DNA of 64,000 bases. It comes from Fischerella sp. PCC 9431 (lineage in GTDB: Bacteria > Cyanobacteriota > Cyanobacteriia > Cyanobacteriales > Nostocaceae). Below are positions 35,164 to 46,414 of the stretch, in pieces. The translations under genes and the position numbers were made by a program. The stretch spans positions 1,001,151-1,065,150 of the forward strand of contig NZ_KE650771.1 in the NCBI RefSeq assembly GCF_000447295.1. Reading direction: 5' to 3'. Each line of letters begins with the position of its first letter. Within the stretch, counting starts at the first letter, position 1. The notes beneath the pieces were generated by a model that ran no database searches, had not been told where the DNA came from, and saw only the letters and a program-made list of their open reading frames with translations.

Positions 35164-38100
35164 ATGAATAAAAAATCGGTGAATCAAGAGCATCAAATTA
35201 GTTTTGCAGACAATTCTCAGGAGTGTACCTACCAAGGACAAAAATGGCTGGTTGAAGAAAGAGATGCCTGCGGTGTGGGTTTTATTGCCCATCGTTTAAA
35301 ATATTCTAGTTATGAAATTGTCTCCAAAGCTCTAGCAGCTTTGACTTGTCTAGAACACCGGGGTGGTTGCAGTGCTGACCAAGACTCTGGTGATGGTGCA
35401 GGAATTTTGACAGCGGTTCCGTGGGAGTTGTTCCAAGAGGATTTTGCCACACGGGGAATACAAATTCCTACTAACAACAATGTTGCTGTGGGGATGATAT
35501 TTTTACCGCAAAATCCCCAAGTAGCGCAAAAGGCTAAAGCTGTAGTTGAGCAAGTAGCAGCTGAGGAAAATTTGACTGTACTGGGCTGGCGAGTAGTACC
35601 AGTAGCACCAGAGATATTGGGTGTACAGGCTAGAGAAAATCAACCCCAAATCGAACAAGTTTTTTTCGTCTCTGCTGATAAAAGTGGTGAGGAACTCGAA
35701 CGGCAATTGTATATTACCCGTCGCCTCATTGCTAAAGCCATCCGCAATCATAACCATAACTGGTCAGAAGAATTTTACATTTGTTCCCTGTCAAGCCGCA
35801 CAATCGTTTACAAAGGCATGGTGCGTTCAGCAGTTTTGGGAGAATTTTATCTCGATTTAAAAAATCCAGCTTATAAAAGTGCCTTTGCTGTATACCACCG
35901 TCGCTTTAGCACCAACACGATGCCAAAATGGCCCTTAGCACAACCGATGCGGCTTTTGGGTCACAATGGCGAAATTAATACCTTGTTGGGTAATATTAAC
36001 TGGATGACGGCTAGACAAGCAAGTTTAGAACATCCAGTTTGGGGCGATCGCATCGAAGAACTTAAGCCTTTTGTCAATATTAATAACAGTGACTCTGCGA
36101 CCTTAGATAATGTATTTGAGTTACTCGTACGCTCTGGTCGCAGTCCTCTGGAAGCGTTGATGATCATGGTTCCAGAAGCTTATCAAAATCAACCCTCTCT
36201 GCGTGATTTCCCAGAGATTGTCGATTTCTATGAATACTATAGCGGTCTTCAGGAAGCATGGGACGGTCCAGCACTTTTGGTATTTAGCGATGGTCGTAAA
36301 GTCGGCGCCACCCTAGACCGCAATGGTTTACGACCTGCTCGCTATTGCATTACCAAAGACGACTATATTATTGTTGCTTCCGAAGCTGGCGTTATTTCAG
36401 TAGATGAAGCTAGTATCATCGAAAAAGGCAGACTCGGTCCAGGACAAATGATTGCTGTAGATTTAGACAGCAATGAAGTGTTGAAAAACTGGGAAATCAA
36501 ACAGCGCATTGCGAAAAAACAACCCTATGGAGAATGGTTGCAACAGCATCGCCAAGAACTCAAAACTTTAGTCAATGGTCATTTGTCATCGGTCAATGGT
36601 AACGGAGTCCACGCCAATGGACACCAAACAACTAATATAGATAGACAAAGCCTACTGCGACATCAAATTGCTTTTGGCTACACCACAGAAGATGTGGAAA
36701 TGGTAATTCAGCCAATGGCCATAGATGGCAAAGAACCGACTTTCTGCATGGGTGATGATATTCCCTTAGCAGTTCTCTCAGAAAAACCCCACCTGCTGTA
36801 CGACTACTTTAAACAGCGTTTTGCTCAGGTGACAAATCCCGCCATTGATCCTCTGCGGGAAAAATTGGTGATGTCACTAAAAGTGGAACTCGGTGAACGG
36901 GGTAATTTGTTAGACCCCAAACCAGAGTATGCTCGACGGTTGAAATTAGAGTCACCAGTGCTGACACAAACCGAACTTGAAGCAATTAAAAATTCCGAGT
37001 TTACGACAACTGAGTTATCCACACTGTTTGCGATCGCCAAAGGACCAGAAGAATTAAAAGCCGCAGTCAAATCTTTACAAACCAAAGCAGTAGAAGCAGT
37101 GCGTGCTGGTGCCAAGATTTTAGTCCTGAGCGATCGCGTCCATCAAGGAATCAGTTCCGAATATTCTTACATTCCGCCTTTATTGGCGGTAGGTGCGGTA
37201 CACCATCACCTGATCGAATCAGGACTGCGGATGAAAGCATCTCTGGTGGTTGATACAGCTCAGTGCTGGAGTACTCATCACTTTGCTTGTTTAATTGGCT
37301 ACGGTGCTGGTGCGGTTTGCCCTTACATGGCTTTAGAGACAGTGACTGATTGGTGGGTAGATCCGAAAACCCAGCAATTTATGGAGCGGGGTAAAATTGC
37401 TAGCCTCACCCTCGACCAAGCTATTGGTAACTATCGCCAAGCTGTAGAAAGTGGTTTGCTGAAAATTCTCTCGAAGATGGGAATTTCGTTACTTTCCAGT
37501 TACCAAGCAGCCCAAATCTTTGAAGCAATTGGTATTGGTGGCGACTTACTACAACTAGCATTTAAAGGTACAACTTCCCGCATCGGTGGTTTGAGTGTCA
37601 GCGATCTGGCTCAAGAAGTACTATCTTTCCACAGCAAAGCTTTCCCAGAATTAACAACGAAGAAATTACAAAACCTGGGTTTTGTCAATTATCGTCCCGG
37701 TGGCGAATATCACATGAATAGCCCCGAATTGGCGAAAGCGTTACACAAGGCTGTTGATAACAAGAACTACGACCACTACGAAGTTTACAAGAAATATTTG
37801 CAACAAAGACCGTTAACTGCACTGCGGGACTTGCTCGACATGCAGAGCGATCGCACTCCAATTCCCATTGAAGAAGTAGAGCCAGTCAGCGAAATTGTCA
37901 AGCGCTTTTGTACTGGTGGTATGTCCTTGGGAGCTTTGTCGCGGGAAGCTCATGAAACTTTAGCGATCGCCATGAATCGTATCGGGGGTAAATCTAATTC
38001 TGGAGAAGGCGGAGAAGATCCAGTCCGGTTCACAGTCTTAGATGATGTCGATGCTGCTGGTCATTCGCCGACTTTGGCTCATCTGAAAGGATTACGCAAC

Positions 38101-39849
38101 GGTGATACCGCTTCCAGCGCCATCAAGCAAGTAGCGTCAGGGCGTTTTGGTGTCACACCAGAGTACCTGATGAGCGCCAAACAAATTGAAATCAAAATCG
38201 CCCAAGGTGCAAAACCAGGGGAAGGCGGACAACTACCAGGCAAGAAAGTCAGCCCCTATATTGCGATGCTGCGGCGCTCGAAGCCTGGTGTCACCTTGAT
38301 TTCACCGCCTCCGCATCACGATATTTATTCGATTGAAGACCTCGCGCAGTTAATTTTTGACTTGCACCAAATCAACCCACAAGCCCAGGTATCGGTGAAG
38401 CTAGTGGCAGAAATTGGCATTGGTACAATCGCGGCGGGTGTTGCCAAAGCCAATGCTGATATTATCCAGGTTTCCGGTCATGATGGTGGTACAGGTGCTT
38501 CTCCATTGAGTTCGATTAAACACGCTGGTTCTCCGTGGGAACTCGGTTTGACAGAAGTGCATCGGGTGCTGATGGAAAATAGCTTGCGCGATCGCGTGAT
38601 TCTGCGTGTAGACGGCGGGATCAAGAGTGGCTGGGATGTAATCATGGGTGCGTTGATGGGAGCAGAAGAATTTGGCTTCGGTTCGATCGCTATGATTGCC
38701 GAGGGTTGTATCATGGCTCGCATCTGTCATACAAATAACTGTCCTGTAGGTGTCGCTTCCCAGAGAGAAGAACTACGGAAGCGATTTACAGGTATCCCAG
38801 AACACGTCGTTAACTTCTTCTACTTTATCGCCGAAGAAGTCCGCAGCTTATTAGCAAGGCTTGGTTATCGTTCACTATTAGATATAGTTGGACGTGCTGA
38901 TTTGTTGACAGCACGGCAAGATGTGCATATCAACAAAACACAAACACTTAACCTTGATTGTTTATTACGGCTACCAGATACCAAAACTGACCGTAGCTGG
39001 TTGGTCCATGAAAAAGTTCACAGCAACGGCGTTGTTTTGGATGACCAATTGCTTTGTGATCCTGACATCCAAGCTGCGATTAGTAATCATGGTATGGTTA
39101 CAAAGACAGTACCTGTTGTGAATACTGACAGAACCGTTGGTACACGCCTAGCTGGAGCGATCGCTTCCCTATACGGCGACAATGGCTTTAGTGGTCAAAT
39201 TAACCTCAACTTCCAAGGTAGCGTCGGACAAAGCTTTGGTGCTTTCAACCTACCTGGAATGACTTTGACTTTGGAAGGAGAAGCCAACGACTACGTAGGT
39301 AAAGGAATGAATGGTGGTGAAATTATCATTAAGCCGCCAACAGCAGCTAACTACGATTCATCACAAAACGTGATTATTGGCAACACCTGTCTCTATGGTG
39401 CTACTGGGGGAATGTTGTTTGCCAACGGTTTGGCTGGAGAACGCTTTGCTGTCCGTAATTCCAAAGGAACAGCAGTCATTGAAGGAGCAGGTGATCACTG
39501 CTGCGAGTACATGACTGGTGGAGTGGTTGTTGTGCTTGGCAAAGTCGGACGTAACGTTGGCGCTGGGATGACTGGTGGACTAGGTTACTTCTTAGATGAA
39601 GATGGTAGGTTCTCAGAATTAGTTAACCGGGAAATTGTGAGAATTCAGCGAGTGATGACAGCAGCTGGTGAAAAGCAACTCAAAGAATTGATCACAACTC
39701 ATCTGCATCGCACCGAATCATCAAAAGCAAAAATGATTCTCGAAAACTGGGAAGAATTTTTGCCTAAATTCTGGCAGTTAGTTCCACCTTCTGAAGCTGA
39801 TAGTCCAGAAGCAAATACTCAACAAGAAAAGCAGTTGAGTCCTGTTTAA
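35164..39849 (+). CDS. gltB: Glutamate synthase large subunit, probably ferredoxin-dependent (Fd-GOGAT)
   Basis: 1561 residues. The N-terminal glutamine amidotransferase nucleophile is Cys36 (RDACGVGF); the first 35 residues are a propeptide removed on maturation. The central FMN-binding and synthase domain follows, with the 3Fe-4S ligands in [12 protein letters not shown] (Cx5Cx4C), and the C-terminal glutamate-synthase β-helix with GXXGXXXG repeats ([21 protein letters not shown]). Length and the absence of an adjacent small subunit (gltD) fit the ferredoxin-dependent enzyme (also called glsF), the only GOGAT in many heterocystous cyanobacteria. It makes two glutamates from glutamine and 2-oxoglutarate. 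Downstream is a palindromic repeat. Confidence 0.95.
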   Translation: MNKKSVNQEHQISFADNSQECTYQGQKWLVEERDACGVGFIAHRLKYSSYEIVSKALAALTCLEHRGGCSADQDSGDGAGILTAVPWELFQEDFATRGIQIPTNNNVAVGMIFLPQNPQVAQKAKAVVEQVAAEENLTVLGWRVVPVAPEILGVQARENQPQIEQVFFVSADKSGEELERQLYITRRLIAKAIRNHNHNWSEEFYICSLSSRTIVYKGMVRSAVLGEFYLDLKNPAYKSAFAVYHRRFSTNTMPKWPLAQPMRLLGHNGEINTLLGNINWMTARQASLEHPVWGDRIEELKPFVNINNSDSATLDNVFELLVRSGRSPLEALMIMVPEAYQNQPSLRDFPEIVDFYEYYSGLQEAWDGPALLVFSDGRKVGATLDRNGLRPARYCITKDDYIIVASEAGVISVDEASIIEKGRLGPGQMIAVDLDSNEVLKNWEIKQRIAKKQPYGEWLQQHRQELKTLVNGHLSSVNGNGVHANGHQTTNIDRQSLLRHQIAFGYTTEDVEMVIQPMAIDGKEPTFCMGDDIPLAVLSEKPHLLYDYFKQRFAQVTNPAIDPLREKLVMSLKVELGERGNLLDPKPEYARRLKLESPVLTQTELEAIKNSEFTTTELSTLFAIAKGPEELKAAVKSLQTKAVEAVRAGAKILVLSDRVHQGISSEYSYIPPLLAVGAVHHHLIESGLRMKASLVVDTAQCWSTHHFACLIGYGAGAVCPYMALETVTDWWVDPKTQQFMERGKIASLTLDQAIGNYRQAVESGLLKILSKMGISLLSSYQAAQIFEAIGIGGDLLQLAFKGTTSRIGGLSVSDLAQEVLSFHSKAFPELTTKKLQNLGFVNYRPGGEYHMNSPELAKALHKAVDNKNYDHYEVYKKYLQQRPLTALRDLLDMQSDRTPIPIEEVEPVSEIVKRFCTGGMSLGALSREAHETLAIAMNRIGGKSNSGEGGEDPVRFTVLDDVDAAGHSPTLAHLKGLRNGDTASSAIKQVASGRFGVTPEYLMSAKQIEIKIAQGAKPGEGGQLPGKKVSPYIAMLRRSKPGVTLISPPPHHDIYSIEDLAQLIFDLHQINPQAQVSVKLVAEIGIGTIAAGVAKANADIIQVSGHDGGTGASPLSSIKHAGSPWELGLTEVHRVLMENSLRDRVILRVDGGIKSGWDVIMGALMGAEEFGFGSIAMIAEGCIMARICHTNNCPVGVASQREELRKRFTGIPEHVVNFFYFIAEEVRSLLARLGYRSLLDIVGRADLLTARQDVHINKTQTLNLDCLLRLPDTKTDRSWLVHEKVHSNGVVLDDQLLCDPDIQAAISNHGMVTKTVPVVNTDRTVGTRLAGAIASLYGDNGFSGQINLNFQGSVGQSFGAFNLPGMTLTLEGEANDYVGKGMNGGEIIIKPPTAANYDSSQNVIIGNTCLYGATGGMLFANGLAGERFAVRNSKGTAVIEGAGDHCCEYMTGGVVVVLGKVGRNVGAGMTGGLGYFLDEDGRFSELVNREIVRIQRVMTAAGEKQLKELITTHLHRTESSKAKMILENWEEFLPKFWQLVPPSEADSPEANTQQEKQLSPV

Positions 39850-39864
39850 TTGAATTTAAAACTT

Positions 39865-39893
39865 GTAGAGACGTTGCAGTGCAACGTCTCTAC
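39865..39893. repeat. Palindromic repeat GTAGAGACGTTGCA/TGCAACGTCTCTAC
   Basis: GTAGAGACGTTGCA (39865-39878) and TGCAACGTCTCTAC (39880-39893) form a nearly uninterrupted 13-14-bp hairpin, 15 bp after the gltB stop. No T tract follows (AGAGCC). The GTAGAGACG end is shared with the hairpin after rpsG and with the GAGACGCGATTAATCGCGTCT repeat at 47806-47825, so it is another member of the dispersed palindromes. Confidence 0.85.
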
Positions 39894-39937
39894 AGAGCCA
39901 AAATTATGACAAAAAATCATTAATAAAACTGTATTAA

Positions 39938-40870
39938 TTACCGAGCCACTTGTTTCTGTTTCTTTGTATTTGCAATTAAATTATAGTTTTTATCTTGCAA
40001 TTCTAATAATTCTGGGATAGTGACAAAGCGATAACCTTGCTGTTTTAATTTCTTAATAATTTGTGGTAAAGCTGCTACAGTATGAGAGCGATTACCGCCC
40101 CCGTCATGCATTAATACAATACCACCCGGCTTGGCCTGTTTTAGAACTCTACTGGTTAATGCCGAAGCATTCGGGCGACTATAATCTACAGAATCAGCCG
40201 ACCACATGACCACTGTATACTTATTATTTTTTGCATAACTTGCTAAACCATTGTGCAGCATCCCACCAGGAGGACGAAATAAAGTTGTTTTCGCACCTGT
40301 AACTTGAGATATTAATTCTGATGTATGGTCAATTTCAAAGGCTGCTGCTTGTTGGTTAAAAAAGTGATACCAATGATGCCAAGTGTGGTTGCCAATGACG
40401 TGACCATCCGCTACAACTTGTTTAGCTAAATTAGGATAATTTTTAAGATTTTGTCCAACTACAAAAAATGTAGCCTTTATATTATTTTCTCTCAGAACAT
40501 TTAAGACTTTTACAGTGTAATCAGGCCAGGGGCCATCATCAAAGGTAAGAGCTATGACTTTATCAGTTGGGGGAAGTTTTGCCTGATTAATTATTGCCCC
40601 TTGAAAGCGCGATGGAATAGTATAGGAAATGCCTTTTAATGTTGCCTGTTGTTGCCAACTTGCTAGCATCGCAGTCTTGAATTGTTTTAGGCGTCTTTGA
40701 GTCCCTGTTTTGACACCTGTGTCATTTATAGCATTTATAGTAGATTGCCTTTGAATTTCCGAGTGACTCTGGTTTGTAGGCATAATCAAACCAAGGCTCA
40801 AGCTGCCGCACAAGGCAATTAATGAAATCAATATTCCTTGCGGCCAGACAACAGACTTATTGTTCTCCAC
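39938..40870 (-). CDS. Polysaccharide deacetylase (carbohydrate esterase 4)
   Basis: 310 residues. An N-terminal membrane anchor or signal at about 11-29 (GILISLIALCGSLSLGLIMP), a basic region, then a NodB domain from about residue 105: motif 1 TFDDGPWPDY (Asp-Asp), motif 2 HVIGNHTWHH (metal-binding His residues), motif 3 RPPGG and motif 4/5 VMWSADSVDYSRP and VLMHDGGGNR. All catalytic residues are present, so it probably removes acetyl groups from peptidoglycan or an exopolysaccharide outside the cytoplasmic membrane. It is the downstream-most minus-strand gene of the membrane glycosyltransferase block, but 648 bp away, so a link is only suggestive. Confidence 0.93.
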   Translation of the reverse strand: MENNKSVVWPQGILISLIALCGSLSLGLIMPTNQSHSEIQRQSTINAINDTGVKTGTQRRLKQFKTAMLASWQQQATLKGISYTIPSRFQGAIINQAKLPPTDKVIALTFDDGPWPDYTVKVLNVLRENNIKATFFVVGQNLKNYPNLAKQVVADGHVIGNHTWHHWYHFFNQQAAAFEIDHTSELISQVTGAKTTLFRPPGGMLHNGLASYAKNNKYTVVMWSADSVDYSRPNASALTSRVLKQAKPGGIVLMHDGGGNRSHTVAALPQIIKKLKQQGYRFVTIPELLELQDKNYNLIANTKKQKQVAR

Positions 40871-41518
40871 GTCATAGCTCCTTCAGTAATTTAACCATCA
40901 GCCACCTTACTGACGGTAATTTATAACACACTTTTTCAAATTATTTTTAGGTAATCTGCCATTTTCTGATCATCCGAGAAAATCATCCAGATCCACAGAA
41001 AATCAAATACTGCACAGAGAGATTGTAGAGGTCTAACTGAATCCTATATGATTTAGCTTTGGAAGGCCAATGCTTGTAATTGAATATATTTACTATTGTT
41101 AATATTTCGTTGTTTTTAAGATTTTAAGTAGAAATTTTATTTTTTACCTAAAGTATATTCTACTTATAGGTAATATTTTGACATTGAAAAAAAATATTAA
41201 TTTTTTGTTCAGTCAAGTTTATTTAAACCAACTATGACGTATATCAGTCAAAATAGTTTCTTGTTTTTACACCTTTAAAACTTTATTTCTACAACAATTT
41301 ATTTCAGTATTTTCTACATATAAAAATAATTTTTTTGTTTTTTAATTTTGGGGTTAGTCAGAGTTGGTTGCAAAGCATTACGTCTGATAACCGTCCCTGA
41401 CTGTGTTGTTTCCTTTATACCAATTTAAGAAATGAACGTAAAAGATGGATTTCCAGAATTCTTATCCACCCAAGAGTTTTCCCAATTTAAAATCTAAAAT
41501 CCAAAATCCAAAATGATA
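40871..41518. other. A/T-rich region between deacetylase and the glycosyltransferase block
   Basis: 648 bp, very A/T-rich, no ORF. Near its 5' end (window 41487-41516) lies AATCTAAAATCCAAAATCCAAAAT, a heptameric repeat of the AAAATC(T/C) family. No hairpin terminator with a T tract is obvious, though T-rich stretches occur around 41330-41350. Confidence 0.5.
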
Positions 41519-42811
41519 TTAGCCTACCCAACTATCCTGAGCAAAGCCAATAGCAATTCTGGCCAACAAAACAGAAAACCAGCCTATAATCAGGTATGCT
41601 TGACGGGGATAGCGCTCCAAACAAGCACCGAAAGCAACACTCAAGGGAACAATACCGTAAGCTAGACGGCTCAATGAGATCGTACCACCAGAAGCTAGTA
41701 GTAAAGCAATACCACAAAAGCCGTAAAAAACAGTAACCGAGGTCAATTCTTTACGTAAGTGCCATAAAACATAAGCACCTCCCAAAACCATGACCGCGTT
41801 GAGTAAGTTAGTGATATATCGGTCATTAACCAGTATGAGAGAAAATGTTACTACAGCGTAAAAGCCGTAAATCTTTGTAACCGAACTCAACTTTTGTTGA
41901 TGACGCCACAACAGACAACCACTGCTAACTATGACACTGAATAATAGTGGATGTAATAATCTGTGAATCCAGTTTGGCTGTGGATCTGGTCTACCTAGCA
42001 CGATTTCGGACAGCATATTCCACCAACCTTGGCTATCAAATCCAAAAGAGGGACGCCATCCTTTTTGAGCATTGATAAAGGCGATCGCATCACCAAAGTC
42101 AATTGCACAATATATACTAAATGCCAGCAGCCCGATAGCTGTAGCAGCAGCAGCTAAGTAGGCAGCTTTTGGACGACGTTCTTTCCAAGCTGCAATCAAA
42201 AGGGCTGGGATTAATGCTATACCTGTAGGACGTGTTGCGGTCGCCATTGCACCCCACAAAGCAGTCCAGCGATATTGGTGACGATCAAAGGCACGCAAAG
42301 TAGCTGCACTTAAAAACAGATATAGTCCTTCGGTATAAATTACTGTTCCAAATAATGAGAGAGGACACCAGGCTAACACAGTAGTTGTCCACCGGGCTTT
42401 GCTTGTGCCATGATTTTCCGAAACCCAAAAGTATACACAGTAAAGTGCTGCCAAAAATGCGATGTTATTGACTAATAATCCAGCCACTTGAAAAGGCAAA
42501 CCCAGATCCATGACACCGCGAACCATTAGGGGAAATAATGGGAAAAAAGCAATATTGTGTTGACGTCCATCATTAATAAATTCATATCCTGAAGTCGCAA
42601 TGGTACGGTAATGTAAGCTATCCCAACCGTCAAATACTCCCAAACCAAAGCTGGGTAAAATTCCCTCTATAGGTTTGGGTAGGTTTGGTGCAACTAGCAA
42701 CATAGCAGCCCAAATAAATAATCGGCTGATTAACCAAATTGTTCCGGGAAAAAAGAAATCACTTTCCCATATACTTTTTTTGATAAATATCTGAACTTGA
42801 GCCATAAGCAT
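41519..42811 (-). CDS. PIG-V-like (Gpi18-like) mannosyltransferase, paralogue A
   Basis: 430 residues with about ten membrane helices. The family pattern shows in GWDSLHYRTIATSGYEF, HNIAFFPLFPLMVRG, VIYTEGLYLFLSAATLRAF and GAMATATRPTGIALIPAL. The Asp of WDSLHY near the first outer loop would be the catalytic base for a lipid-phosphate-sugar donor. GT-C enzymes of this kind use polyprenyl-phosphate mannose; here donor and acceptor are unknown. A close paralogue lies at 47999-49261 with the same motifs. It is last of five membrane protein genes on this strand. The start is at 42811, or an ATG two codons later. Confidence 0.82.
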   Translation of the reverse strand: MLMAQVQIFIKKSIWESDFFFPGTIWLISRLFIWAAMLLVAPNLPKPIEGILPSFGLGVFDGWDSLHYRTIATSGYEFINDGRQHNIAFFPLFPLMVRGVMDLGLPFQVAGLLVNNIAFLAALYCVYFWVSENHGTSKARWTTTVLAWCPLSLFGTVIYTEGLYLFLSAATLRAFDRHQYRWTALWGAMATATRPTGIALIPALLIAAWKERRPKAAYLAAAATAIGLLAFSIYCAIDFGDAIAFINAQKGWRPSFGFDSQGWWNMLSEIVLGRPDPQPNWIHRLLHPLLFSVIVSSGCLLWRHQQKLSSVTKIYGFYAVVTFSLILVNDRYITNLLNAVMVLGGAYVLWHLRKELTSVTVFYGFCGIALLLASGGTISLSRLAYGIVPLSVAFGACLERYPRQAYLIIGWFSVLLARIAIGFAQDSWVG

Positions 42812-43259
42812 TGATTGTTTAAACTCCTCGGTAAATGTTTATGCTTATGGCTGTCAACCACATGTCTGTTGATAATAGTTTGTGCATTTCACTCCTCCAC
42901 CAAAATCAATAACTTACTGAAAGCGAACTGAAATGATTAAAATACTTGGAGTTACGCCTTATGTGAATTAAAAAAGCCTCTTATCCGATAAGGGTTTCAA
43001 GGACAGATCAAAATTATTATTTTATAACCATCAACGAAATTAAAAGGGTTTCGAGACTTAATTCACATTAGACGTGAGTTACTATTCAGTAGTCATGATC
43101 GAAGTAATATTTTTATTAGCTTAAGCATATGTTGTTGCATATATAGTATTGCTGTTAACAGTTTTACAAAAAAATAAAATTAAATAGATGTATGTGAGCA
43201 AATAACATAACAATAATCATAATTATTTTTTGATTTAAAACTACTTTTTATTCAATCTA
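42812..43259. other. Spacer with a degenerate inverted-repeat element
   Basis: 448 bp between the GT39-like gene and the mannosyltransferase. ATGTGAATTA (42961-42970) and TAATTCACAT (43059-43068) are perfect inverted repeats. The flanks GAGTTACGCCTT and GACGTGAGTTAC are imperfectly complementary. The enclosed 90 bp have no ORF. This may be a degenerate MITE. The rest is A/T-rich. Confidence 0.45.
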
Positions 43260-44747
43260 TTAAGTTAGTTGGTTTAAAATAAAATGTTCTTCGCTTTTAG
43301 CTGTATTTTCATAAGTTTTTGAATAATTATTATTGATATAATCCTTAAGATTTATATCATTTTTAATTTGAGTAGTCCACCTGGTTAATATAATTTGCTC
43401 TGGGCGATATTTTTTTAATATGACAAGCATTTTATCAAACGCCAAATCTCCAGAATTGATTCTTTTATAAGACATAACAGCAATTTCTGGCGGGACAATT
43501 AAATCATTGTAAAAAGCATACATAGGATTATCTGTAAATACCCAATTTGTAAAACTTTTGTATTTTTTAACCATTTGTATCAGTTTTAAATTGCTTGGTA
43601 CACTCCCGCGAGGATTTGGGGGAGTCAGAATTATTAAACTAATGAATATTATGACTAAAGAAAGAGGAATAAATATTTTTTTTACATTTATTTTTTTTAA
43701 ATCTTTATGCAAACTCTGTAAGAATAAATCATATAAAAAAGCCACTCCATAAGCAGCAAGCCAACAAATTGGGATAGCAAGTAAAGGATAATAGTGATAC
43801 CAAAGGGGTTGATGATTAAGCAAAATCAATGTGGCAGTAACTAACCAAGAAAATGGCAGTAAGCCATTATTCTGTTTTTGAGATATAATCGCCCAGATAC
43901 CGATGCAAGCGAGAAAAATATAGTCATAGTCTTGATGAATCATGTAGCTGAGGTATTTGAAATTATGAAAATTTTCTACCTCTAAATTTTGTGGTTGTTT
44001 GAGATGGGTAAAAATTAATTGTTCTTGATTATCAAATTGTTGATACAAGAATGCAAAGAAGCTATAAACTAAGCCTAGAACAATCAACCAGAAACTTATA
44101 TTCTTGAATATTATGATTCGATTTTTTTGAATATTCTGAATTTTGCTGTCAGCAGCCAATAAATCGAACAATATTAAGGGAATTAAGAATACCGTAAATA
44201 ATTTAGTTTGTAAAGATAAAGCCAAGCATCCAGCAGATAACGTTAAATATATTTTCTTTTGTTTCCGTTTATATATTTTCAAAAAATAAATGGATAGCAT
44301 CGCTAAAGATAAAGATGGAAGACCGATCATTACCGAAATACTTAAGCGAATATATAACCAAGAGGTAAATAATAAAATTGTCCCTACTAAAGCTGCAAAC
44401 TTACCTAATTCCAGGCAGATTATTTGATAAAAACACCAGATTAATACTGCTGAAAATATAAGTGTCAATAAGCGTGCAGCAAAGACAGAATCTCCAAATA
44501 GATTCAGCCAGTTTGACAACAGAACTGTAAACAGAGGTGGTTGGTCATTCCAAATTTGACTATAGAGAGAAAAACCTTTTGAGTACAAAAAGGCTTTCAT
44601 CAAATTAAAGCCTTCATCATAGTCAAATTGAAATGTTTGTGTGATTGGTTCAAATCTAATTGCAATTACTAAAACAATCAAAAATAATATTATTGATAAT
44701 TGGAATAAAATATTTTTTACTTTAGAAATATTCATGCTATTTATCAA
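43260..44747 (-). CDS. GT39-like membrane glycosyltransferase
   Basis: 495 residues with about 11 or 12 membrane helices. The N-terminal outer loop has FQFDYDEGFNLMKAFLYSKGF with the Asp-Glu pair typical of GT39/ArnT-like GT-C enzymes, followed by NDQPPLFTVLLSNWLNLFGDSVFAARL. The C-terminal soluble part is about 120 residues. Donor is presumably a polyprenyl-phosphate sugar; acceptor unknown. By eye the gene is clearly richer in A and T than its neighbours (long runs of Ile, Lys, Asn and Leu codons such as ATT, AAA, TTA), which suggests foreign origin. It lies between two pairs of paralogous membrane genes. Confidence 0.82.
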   Translation of the reverse strand: MINSMNISKVKNILFQLSIILFLIVLVIAIRFEPITQTFQFDYDEGFNLMKAFLYSKGFSLYSQIWNDQPPLFTVLLSNWLNLFGDSVFAARLLTLIFSAVLIWCFYQIICLELGKFAALVGTILLFTSWLYIRLSISVMIGLPSLSLAMLSIYFLKIYKRKQKKIYLTLSAGCLALSLQTKLFTVFLIPLILFDLLAADSKIQNIQKNRIIIFKNISFWLIVLGLVYSFFAFLYQQFDNQEQLIFTHLKQPQNLEVENFHNFKYLSYMIHQDYDYIFLACIGIWAIISQKQNNGLLPFSWLVTATLILLNHQPLWYHYYPLLAIPICWLAAYGVAFLYDLFLQSLHKDLKKINVKKIFIPLSLVIIFISLIILTPPNPRGSVPSNLKLIQMVKKYKSFTNWVFTDNPMYAFYNDLIVPPEIAVMSYKRINSGDLAFDKMLVILKKYRPEQIILTRWTTQIKNDINLKDYINNNYSKTYENTAKSEEHFILNQLT

Positions 44748-44922
44748 ACTTATATTCTTAGTAAAAGCGAGTTTTGATAAATTATTTTTGGAATTTATCT
44801 GAGATTAGTAATAAATTCACTCCCATAAATAATGCAAAGACAGAGATAATAAAATTTTCCGCAATGATTTAGGATGACTAGAGAAAAGTTAACTATATAA
44901 ATAATAAATAATCACTAATTAT

Positions 44923-46320
44923 TTACTGAGTTCGTTTGACAAATAAATACACGTCATCACGTTGGTAGACTAGTTGAAATATTTGATAATTTTTTAGTTT
45001 ATTTACTAAGTTTGCGGCAAATTCTGGGTTGCGAGTACCGTCTGGGTGGCGCACGTTCAGCAATATATAATCAAATTGAGTGAAATCTGTGGGTGGACCA
45101 CTAATATCATCTACAAATTGAATCATCGGACGATGACTTAAATGTGGGGCGATGCTGTGGGTAGTTAAAACAGGGCCTTTTGTCTGAACTTGAGCGATCG
45201 CTTGATTTGTTGCTTCCCAATTATCAACTGTTCTCAGGTATCGTGACCAAAAATAGCCGTATTTTCCTAATACCATGAAACCTAATATTGCCCACAAAAT
45301 GATTTTTCTTCTAGAACGCAGCCATCCTTTATCAGCAGCAATACTGGCAATTACAGCCAAAATTAAAAATGGCAATATCGGCAAAGAATATTGATGAATT
45401 AAGTCACGTTGGGCTGATTTTTCGGAAAGAATATTTAAAGCTAATGCTGGAATTGCACTTACCAAAGGAGTTAGATTTTGGGGTGTAAGTCCCCAAATTA
45501 AAGGTGCAACTAACAATGCTAAATATTCCAGCGTATCTAGTGAAAATACTTTCCCAAAAATGATATTTGGTTTCAGAATAATATTACTAGCAATTGTGAA
45601 AACAGAATTGCCTAAATAGCTGTAACGTTCTACTGCTGCTGCCTCATTATTACTAAAAAAAGGAATAATCACTTGGCTAGAAATCAAAAACCAACTGATG
45701 CCAGCAATCAGAGCGAATGTACCGCAAAAACGCCGCCGTTCAAACACCAGTAGCCAGAAACCCATCGCCGCCACTGTCAGCGATAACACGGCTTTACAAC
45801 CCAAGATAAAAATAGTGCCAAGACAAAACCACAATATATTACCTAACCGTGCTGCCAAAACAACACCCAGAAATACAGGAATTGCCATAACTTCTGGGTG
45901 AAATTCAAAGATATTGACATTAAAAATCAATGGATACAGTAGATAAACTGCTGCCATTGCTACTGCTTGGCTTTGCTTCAATCCTGCTTGCAAGGCAAGA
46001 TAATAAGTCGGTACAGCACCTAAAGCCAGGGAAACAGCTTGTACAGCTAATAACCAGTAAGCGCTGGGATAAATCTTGTACAGTAAAGCCAATGGATAGA
46101 CTGAAAAAGCTGCATGGTTCCCCATGTGATGAAAGCCTAGAAAAGAGGAAATCGGCGGTTGTCCTTGGCTGATTAAGTAAACAACCTGATCGTAAATTCC
46201 TAAATCCAGAACTCCTGACTGAAACAGTGTATGCCTGATACTGCTGCACGCAAACAACACTAAGGCACTGACGCCAGTCATCCAACCGATAATGCCAAAT
46301 TGAAAAAGTTGTTTTTTCAC
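44923..46320 (-). CDS. DUF2079 membrane protein, paralogue A
   Basis: 465 residues, about ten or eleven membrane helices. The family signature is at the N-terminus (SSIRHTLFQSGVLDLGIYDQVVYLISQGQPPISSFLG; LLYKIYPSAYWLLAVQ) and GKYGYFWSRYLRTVDNW near the end. The C-terminus after residue 380 is a soluble domain (FVDDISGPPTDFTQFDYILLNVRH, YQRDDVYLFVKR). DUF2079 proteins look like GT-C glycosyltransferases, with Asp-rich N-terminal loop residues (LDLGIYDQ) in place of the classic DE. The function is not established. Paralogue B lies 94 bp upstream on the same strand and is highly similar over its length. Confidence 0.85.
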   Translation of the reverse strand: MKKQLFQFGIIGWMTGVSALVLFACSSIRHTLFQSGVLDLGIYDQVVYLISQGQPPISSFLGFHHMGNHAAFSVYPLALLYKIYPSAYWLLAVQAVSLALGAVPTYYLALQAGLKQSQAVAMAAVYLLYPLIFNVNIFEFHPEVMAIPVFLGVVLAARLGNILWFCLGTIFILGCKAVLSLTVAAMGFWLLVFERRRFCGTFALIAGISWFLISSQVIIPFFSNNEAAAVERYSYLGNSVFTIASNIILKPNIIFGKVFSLDTLEYLALLVAPLIWGLTPQNLTPLVSAIPALALNILSEKSAQRDLIHQYSLPILPFLILAVIASIAADKGWLRSRRKIILWAILGFMVLGKYGYFWSRYLRTVDNWEATNQAIAQVQTKGPVLTTHSIAPHLSHRPMIQFVDDISGPPTDFTQFDYILLNVRHPDGTRNPEFAANLVNKLKNYQIFQLVYQRDDVYLFVKRTQ

Positions 46321-46414
46321 TCCTCGTTACAAGTAAGAAATATTGTTAATATTTTCTTAACCTAATTATTTTACGATTTTCTGGAAAAAAGACAGACTTA
46401 GAGACATTTAAGTT

